This document shows, in pieces, positions 9,296-13,935 of a DNA stretch of 13,935 bases. This stretch comes from Haplosporangium gracile (lineage: Eukaryota > Mortierellomycota > Mortierellomycetes > Mortierellales > Mortierellaceae). The stretch spans positions 1-13,935 of the forward strand of contig JAAAUF010001024.1 in NCBI GenBank assembly GCA_015499985.1, read 5' to 3'. Made by a program: the position numbers and the translations under genes. How positions within the stretch are numbered: position 1 is the stretch's first letter; each line of letters begins with the position of its first letter. Below the pieces are notes generated by a model that had not been told where the DNA came from, ran no database searches, and saw nothing but the letters and a program-made list of their open reading frames with translations.

Positions 9296-11314
9296 TTACG
9301 CAGTTGCAGTGTCCCAGTCATGGGTGCGAGGATCAACAGTGCCGTCATTATAAAATGTCCGTCCATCTTCACGCGCAATCTTGTCGATCCCCACATATCC
9401 ATTCGCCAACGCCTTCTCCCGCTGCGTTAACACGTTTACCTTGGCACCGCTCAGACAGCTCTCCTCGAAATCCCATGACGCATCCAACGGCTCCAACTTC
9501 AACTTATCGCTATTATCGACCTCCTCATCCAATAGTACCTGGAGCATTGTCTCCTTGTCGCGTGTATATCTCTCGCGGTGCTTCTGGTGCCCACCTCCTG
9601 TCATCCAGTAATCAAACGTCAGGTATCGATTCACGCCAGCGTTCTTGTTGCGGTACAGTCCTCCGTTCCACCAGAGCGGGTTTCCTTTATGATCCTCGTG
9701 CAACTGTGCTCCACAAACGGCCTTGTCATCATCCGGTCGCAGCTCTCCAATCACACCGCCATAGTTGCGCATAAACGCATAGGGCTCCTGCACCATCTCG
9801 AATCCTGTCCAGAATGTCTCCTTGTCGCCGTGAAAGACCTTGTAGGTGACCAGATCACGCTCCCATTTACCGTTCATCTTGCAGACTCCCAGCATGCCGA
9901 GGAACCGCGTCTTTTTGTTGATCAGGACAACACCCGACTCCTGTTCGTGTGCGGACAACAGGTTGAACATGCGGGACTTGGGTGGGAAGCTTGACATAAT
10001 GGGGAGAATCGACTTGATCCAGTTTGATCCCCCTGTCTGGTCAGGGAACAGGGTCCTGTCGAAAAAGAACAATGCGCCAGTCGCCATATATCCTGGATCA
10101 TCAAACAACACCTCCGGGTCCTGTATGCCAAAAAACATAGTTATTTCCAGTTAGTTTCGTTCAATGGGCATGTTAACGCGAATGACGACCGTTATTATCA
10201 GTGCGCATGCATGTACTGTACCTGCAGGAAGTAAGCATCGGCGTCGACAAACATGACTTCCTCAAAGTTGGAGGCCAGCATAGCAAAGGGTTTAATAGCC
10301 CATCCTCCAAGCTGCATAAAGGCATTGTCCAAGATATCAGTCACGTCAATGACCTCAATTCCAGCAGCCATATCCTTCAAATACTTCTGACGAGGCTTAG
10401 AGAGGTCCTCCTCGCCCATATGGAAGACTTGAATGGGCAGCTTGGACTTGAGTCGGTTCCTGACCGCCTGGATAGCCGTCACCACAAACTCAAACTGATG
10501 GTCGCCCGCACAAAAGACCAATCCTCTGCCCTTGTAGACTCCATGAAGCGAGAACGAAGTGCGACGTCCATAATGCAACCAAGGGTAGAGACGCCTCTCA
10601 AGACTCAAAAAGAAATCGACCTCAGCCCTTGTCTTTGCCAGTTCAATCAGTTGGCCCTCACGATCCTTATCAGAACCCTTGAGAGATTGATAGATAGGGT
10701 ACACATGATTCCAGAGCGCCTTGTAGATCCGCTCGGCGCGAGACAGTTCAGCAAAGTTGAGTCGCTCAGGGTGATTGGTGAGGTCCTCGTCTTTGCGGTA
10801 TTCCTGACGAAGCATCTCTGTCTTCAGGTTGTATCCCATGCTGGTCTCAAGCATGTCTGTGTCGGCTTTAGTCCAGAGTGGAATGCTGTGAGGGATGGCT
10901 ATGTCGTGGGTGAGGTGCAGTGACTCTGGGACCTACAATGCCACGTATCAATAATCATCAAGGTTAATTTTTTTTTAACAGAAACAGATATGTTGCCCTC
11001 AGCCCAGAACCCGTTGCTGCCGTACTTTAAAGGGCATTCGTTGAACGATTGATGTTATGTACCTTGAAAGTGCTCAAGGGTACCCGCTCCTTGCTCCCTT
11101 CAGCAGGAAAACGAGGGTGTTCCTGTTCTTGCTGATACTGCTCCTGCTGGTGCTGTTGTCTCGACTTGTAGTCCCTCTCTGCTTCCTGTTCTTGTCTAAA
11201 GCTCCAGTAGTCCTTGTACGATGGCCGGCCATTGAGAGTGTAGGCTGTGATGGAAAGGGCCACAAAGACTGCAAGTATCAGCTTGACGAACGGTGACCTT
11301 GGTAAGGAGATCAT
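9296..11314 (-). CDS. Mnn1-type Golgi mannosyltransferase (GT71 family)
   Basis: Exons, minus strand: 11314-11063, 10932-10222, 10120-9296; 595 residues, all junctions phase 0. The protein is a type II Golgi enzyme: a short cytoplasmic end (MISLPRSPFVK), a membrane anchor at about 10-26, and a Gln/Glu-rich stem (about 45-70). The catalytic domain includes RGLVFCAGDHQFEFVVTAI at 220-238 (the usual opening of the family), IQVFHMGEEDL, and FVDADAYFL with a metal-binding DxD at 314-316. Then come GALFFFDRTLFP, SGVVLINKK and WWNGGLYRNK, typical of the acceptor side. It should move mannose from GDP-mannose onto N- or O-linked glycans or cell-wall mannan. Whether the bond is alpha-1,3 (Mnn1, Mnt2/3) or alpha-1,2 (Mnn2/5) cannot be read from sequence alone. 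The ATG at 11314 has A at -3 and leads directly into the anchor. Length suits the family and it appears intact. Confidence 0.9.
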
Positions 11315-11989
11315 GATGACTGTTTTTTGAGCAAATGAATTTGCTCACGATGTTAGAGTCTATGTTTTTGTGATGGAGAGGGGAATGAAGATATTCGCTG
11401 TTGTTGTTGTTGTTGGTGGTTGTGGCGGATGAATATTTCAGCGAGGAGAACAAAGAGAGAAATGGTGCGAGAGAGGAGATGTGCTGAGATGGAGTTGGAA
11501 AACGAGAGCAAACAAAGGAAGGGATAGAAAAGAGAGAAGAAATAACAGGTGAAAAAGGAAGGGGGACAGGGACAGGGAGTGAGGGTATCCTGGTTGATTC
11601 TAAGTGGACAAAAGGGAAAGGGTGAAAAGGTGAAAAGGCAAGAAAGAAAAGGGCGAAGGCAAGGTGCCTTGGTACAAATCAACCGATTACAATTGCACCA
11701 GATATGCCACATTTATTTTCAATAAAAGGGGAAACCCAGATCATTAGCGGCGAGCTCGATTCCATTTTGCCCCTTAATCGCATTTTTTGCTTCCTTGTTT
11801 TGTTTCGTGTTCTCTGTTCATATCCAGCAAATGGACCATTCCAATATTGACACAAGTCGACAATCCTTGCTTCCCTGAATATCCTTTTTCCTGTGTTTAT
11901 TCTTTCAAGAAAGGTAATGATGATAGTCCATAAATCCTCTGCACCGAGCCATCCATCCTAGAAAGCCAACAAGAGTGTGCGCTGTTCAA
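11315..11989. other. Mannosyltransferase promoter and Cbf1-like gene 3' region
   Basis: Bases about 11350-11670 are purine-rich on the plus strand, giving a C/T-rich sense leader for the mannosyltransferase, with a short TTG microsatellite near 11399-11416. Bases about 11750-11989 form the 3' flank of the bHLH gene. Open frames inside are low-complexity and unsupported. Confidence 0.6.
11896..11901 (-). terminator. AATAAA poly(A) signal of the Cbf1-like gene
   Basis: AATAAA on the minus strand about 90 bases after the stop codon at 11990-11992. This is a plausible distance for a fungal 3' UTR. Confidence 0.45.
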
Positions 11990-13298
11990 TTATTCTTCAT
12001 CGGCAGGACGCTGCTTCTTCTTGGTCTCCTCCGCATCGTCAACTTCCTTGCGCAACGCATCATAGTTGCGCTTCAGTTCTGCATGCTGTGCAATCAGGTT
12101 CTGGAGCTCAGCCTGAGCCAAGTTCTTGGCTACCAATGCCTGCTCACGCTCAAATTTGACAGCCTCGACATTCTGGGCTTCCTCCATCATTTTGACCTGG
12201 GCTTCCTGAATCGTTTGGATATACTGAACGGCTTGACGAAGAATCGCGCCCTTGTTCTTATCGCTGTTGGGGATCACGGCTGCGAGATCGTTGATGCCGT
12301 GGTTGATATTCTCCCGACGACGACGCTCGACCTCCTTGTGGTTGTCACGACGAATTCGATGCCATTCTTCAGATCCGGGGGCAGGCTTTGCGGGTGGTGG
12401 CACAGCACTAGAAATAACAAATGATAATAACCCAAATTAATATTGTAAACCTTTAAAATTCAGGGGGAAGGATGAAGAAGACAAAGAGTCCATAAGAGTC
12501 CGCCAACGTAATCAATCATTTGATCACCGTATCGCTTCCCCCTCTCTGTGTGAGTGTGAACAGCTGTTAAAAAGACGAAAGGGTACTGTTGCTAGTGTGT
12601 TCCTCTTATTACCTTGCTACTGATGTGATGGGGACTGTGGCCAGCGTACTGCTGTTGTTGGAGTCCAATGCGTTGACATGAATCACATGGCTATCTTCGA
12701 CTTGTGCCTCCTGCAGCGGCTGGACTTGTTCTTGCGTCTGTTGTGCCTGTGCTGCTTGAGCGACTTGTGCCTGGACATGAGCCTGGACCTGGGCCTGTAC
12801 CGCCTGAACCTGAGCATGCACATGTGCGTCCTGTTCAGCCTGTGCCTGTGCCAACTGTGCTTGCTCCTGTTGATGTTGTTGTGCGATACGCTCGAGTTGC
12901 TCCTGACCAATCTGATGCTGTTCTTGAGATGGGATTGATGTTGCAATAACGACTGGGAGTGCTGCTGGAAGCTCTGCCGCGAGCGCTGTGGAAAGTTCTG
13001 CGGGAAGAGTCACTGGAAGCTCTGCCGCGAGAGATGCGGGAAGTGCTGTTGCATCCTGCTGGGCAATGGCTGCTGTGAAAGACGACCCGTCAACAATCTC
13101 GGCATCTCGCTTTATCGTGTTTGACTATGTTGTTTGTCCAACGGATATTGAAGAATGTGGTGAGTATACCGAGTGTCAATTGGTTTCCGCAATGATGGCT
13201 ACAAAGTGCCTTGATAAATATATTTTGGACTGTGTTCTTGGCTTGCTTACCAGGTTGTTGAGGACCTCTTGAACATGAATCTCAGAGGACGAAGTCAT
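11990..13298 (-). CDS. Cbf1-type bHLH transcription factor
   Basis: Exons, minus strand: 13298-13251, 13124-12613, 12407-11990; 325 residues. The start gives MTSSSEIHVQEVLNNL and all junctions keep frame (GTAAGC/TAG phase 0; GTAATA/TAG phase 2). Residues about 48-185 are Ala/Gln/Val/His-rich, with a repeated LPA.LAAELP unit and a QAQVQAHVQAQ tract, probably disordered or an activation region. The bHLH runs from about 202: WHRIRRDNHKEVERRRRENI, a loop at about 232-238, then helix 2 (GAILRQAVQYIQTIQ). The basic region has His210, Glu214 and Arg218, the H-E-R triad that contacts CACGTG-type E-boxes. A long C-terminal helix (about 255-312) should be a dimerising coiled coil. The motif order resembles yeast Cbf1, which binds centromere element CDEI and regulates sulfur-amino-acid genes. 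A USF-like role is the alternative. No defect is seen. Confidence 0.9.
12700..12900 (-). repeat. Degenerate Gln-Ala-Val codon repeats in the Cbf1-like gene
   Basis: CCTG/CTTG-type codon runs on the plus strand encode alternating Gln, Ala, Val and His (for example AQVQAVQAQVQAHVQAQ) just upstream of the bHLH exon. This is low-complexity coding sequence that probably varies in length between strains. Confidence 0.6.
12965..13031 (-). repeat. Direct repeat inside the Cbf1-like gene, 48-base period
   Basis: The 19-base string CTGGAAGCTCTGCCGCGAG (plus strand) occurs identically at 12965-12983 and 13013-13031, exactly 48 bases (16 codons) apart. It encodes a repeated LAAELP unit in the Ala-rich N-terminal region. 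The in-frame period points to a recent coding duplication. Confidence 0.75.
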
Positions 13299-13822
13299 GA
13301 CTGTTTGTGTATTGGCCTAGGTGGTCTACAAGGTCAACGTAGAAGCTATGTCAACAGCTGTTGTGTTTTCGAAGTGATAGTTGGTGGAAATAGCCATGGA
13401 GGCAACCGATAGCACTCATCAGCGAGGTGCATCCATTGCTGCTGATATTGTCGATGGATGTCCTTGTAGTCACATGTGTTTGCTCGATGACATGTTGAGC
13501 GTCGTTGCCAATGGTGGATGTTATTGCTGGAGATAAAGACGAGCTCATTGCCTTTTTTTTTATCGTGAAGTGATGGCGCTGGACTTACTAGGGTCACGTT
13601 TAGGTAGGTGGAGGTGGTGCAAGTGCAAAGGAAAAGGACACGAAGGAACAAAAAAGGGAAGCGGGAGGATTGCCCTTTTTTGGTTGTCGGATTCAGGACA
13701 ATTGGAGCATGAAATACGTCACCGAAGTGAGTAAATCACGCGCCCTCCTAGATCCAAAACTCGGTCCATGTACTGGCTTGTACACAAATGGACCTAAAGA
13801 TACTAAAATAGGAAAAACTATG
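13299..13822. other. Cbf1-like gene promoter and leader; 3' flank of the edge gene
   Basis: This is the upstream region of the bHLH gene, and its far end is the 3' flank of the next minus-strand gene. It holds a CDEI-like site at 13469-13476 and a 65-codon upstream open frame with a true ATG at 13548 (stop at 13351) that ends before the main start. No other gene is supported. Confidence 0.55.
13469..13478. promoter_or_regulatory. CDEI/E-box-like site upstream of the Cbf1-like gene
   Basis: GTCACATG (13469-13476), within GTCACATGTG, fits the yeast Cbf1 consensus RTCACRTG exactly. It lies about 170 bases upstream of the start codon. A near match, ATCACGCG, lies at 13735-13742. That the factor binds here is inference. 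Confidence 0.4.
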
Positions 13823-13935
13823 CTATTCCTGTTTTTTGGATTCGCCTCCTTCCAGCTCTTCATCCGCCGCCTTTCGTTTGACCCCCTTCTGATCACCAGG
13901 CTCTCCGCGGGGCTGGAAACTGCGCCCGTTCTGCA
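13823..13935 (-). CDS. C-terminal end of an unidentified protein (partial)
   Basis: The last 36 codons of a minus-strand frame enter from the right edge and stop at TAG (13825-13823). The visible residues start QNGRSFQPRGEPGDQ and continue with VKRKAADEELEGG and a basic end. The Lys/Arg/Glu-rich tail with KRK resembles a nuclear or nucleolar protein terminus, but no family can be named. Codon choice (many C/G third positions, AAG for Lys) resembles the neighbouring genes. The opposite strand also has an open frame here, but it is hydrophobic and shows no motif. Confidence 0.45.
   Translation of the reverse strand, partial: QNGRSFQPRGEPGDQKGVKRKAADEELEGGESKKQE

Noticed and set aside
9292..9994. 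Plus-strand open frames of 160 and 138 codons
   Set aside because: They are shadows of the mannosyltransferase catalytic exon, which has clear family motifs on the minus strand.
11353..11712. Minus-strand 119-codon open frame upstream of the mannosyltransferase
   Set aside because: Cys/Phe/Pro/Ser-rich product of the C/T leader. It does not join to the mannosyltransferase, which has its own start and membrane anchor.
13820..13935. Plus-strand hydrophobic open frame starting MLFLFFGFASF
   Set aside because: The opposite strand gives a charged, KRK-containing C-terminus with a stop codon and typical codon use; the plus-strand frame shows no family motif.
1..13935. Prokaryotic-type systems, mobile elements, tRNA/rRNA or CRISPR arrays
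   Set aside because: The window is intron-rich eukaryotic DNA. I saw no terminal repeats, transposase or reverse transcriptase motifs, no cloverleaf-like gene and no spaced repeats.

Overview
The window looks like nuclear DNA of an early-diverging fungus, most likely a Mortierella-type member of Mucoromycota. Genes are split by many short GT-AG introns (about 89-205 bases). Donors are mostly GTAAGT, GTATGT or GTGAGT, and several introns carry CTAAC or CTGAC branch-point-like motifs. Proteins carry Gln, Ser and Pro-rich low-complexity stretches. The lineage is inferred from gene style, not proven. I rebuilt the gene models by hand: each splice junction restores one frame, and most join conserved blocks of known families.

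Layout, left to right. (1) Bases 67-419, plus strand: 3' end of a HAUS4-like augmin subunit gene. (2) Bases 485-5030, minus strand: a ten-exon gene for a UVRAG/Vps38-type subunit of the Vps34 lipid kinase complex. It has a C2 region interrupted by a long disordered insert, a coiled coil, a BARA-like domain and a 488-residue disordered tail. Its first exon lies somewhere in 5298-5391. (3) Bases 5868-8524, minus: a five-exon secreted/type I membrane protein with a Kelch-type propeller, one transmembrane helix and a cytoplasmic tail. (4) Bases 9296-11314, minus: a three-exon Mnn1-type (GT71) Golgi mannosyltransferase. (5) Bases 11990-13298, minus: a three-exon bHLH transcription factor of the Cbf1 type. 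(6) Bases 13823 to the right edge, minus: the last 36 codons of an unidentified gene.

The spaces between genes hold promoters and 3' ends. Several minus-strand promoters are strongly pyrimidine-rich on the sense strand. I see no tRNA, rRNA, transposon, CRISPR array or gene cluster.

The genes do not form an obvious pathway. UVRAG/Vps38 acts at endosomes and in autophagy, augmin nucleates microtubules on microtubules, the mannosyltransferase builds glycans in the Golgi, the Kelch protein is at the surface, and Cbf1 is nuclear. I did not find a new multi-gene system. The most testable points are a possible soluble/membrane splice switch in the Kelch gene, a CDEI-type site upstream of the Cbf1-like gene, the split C2 region of the UVRAG homologue, and an augmin subunit in this lineage packed tail to tail with UVRAG.
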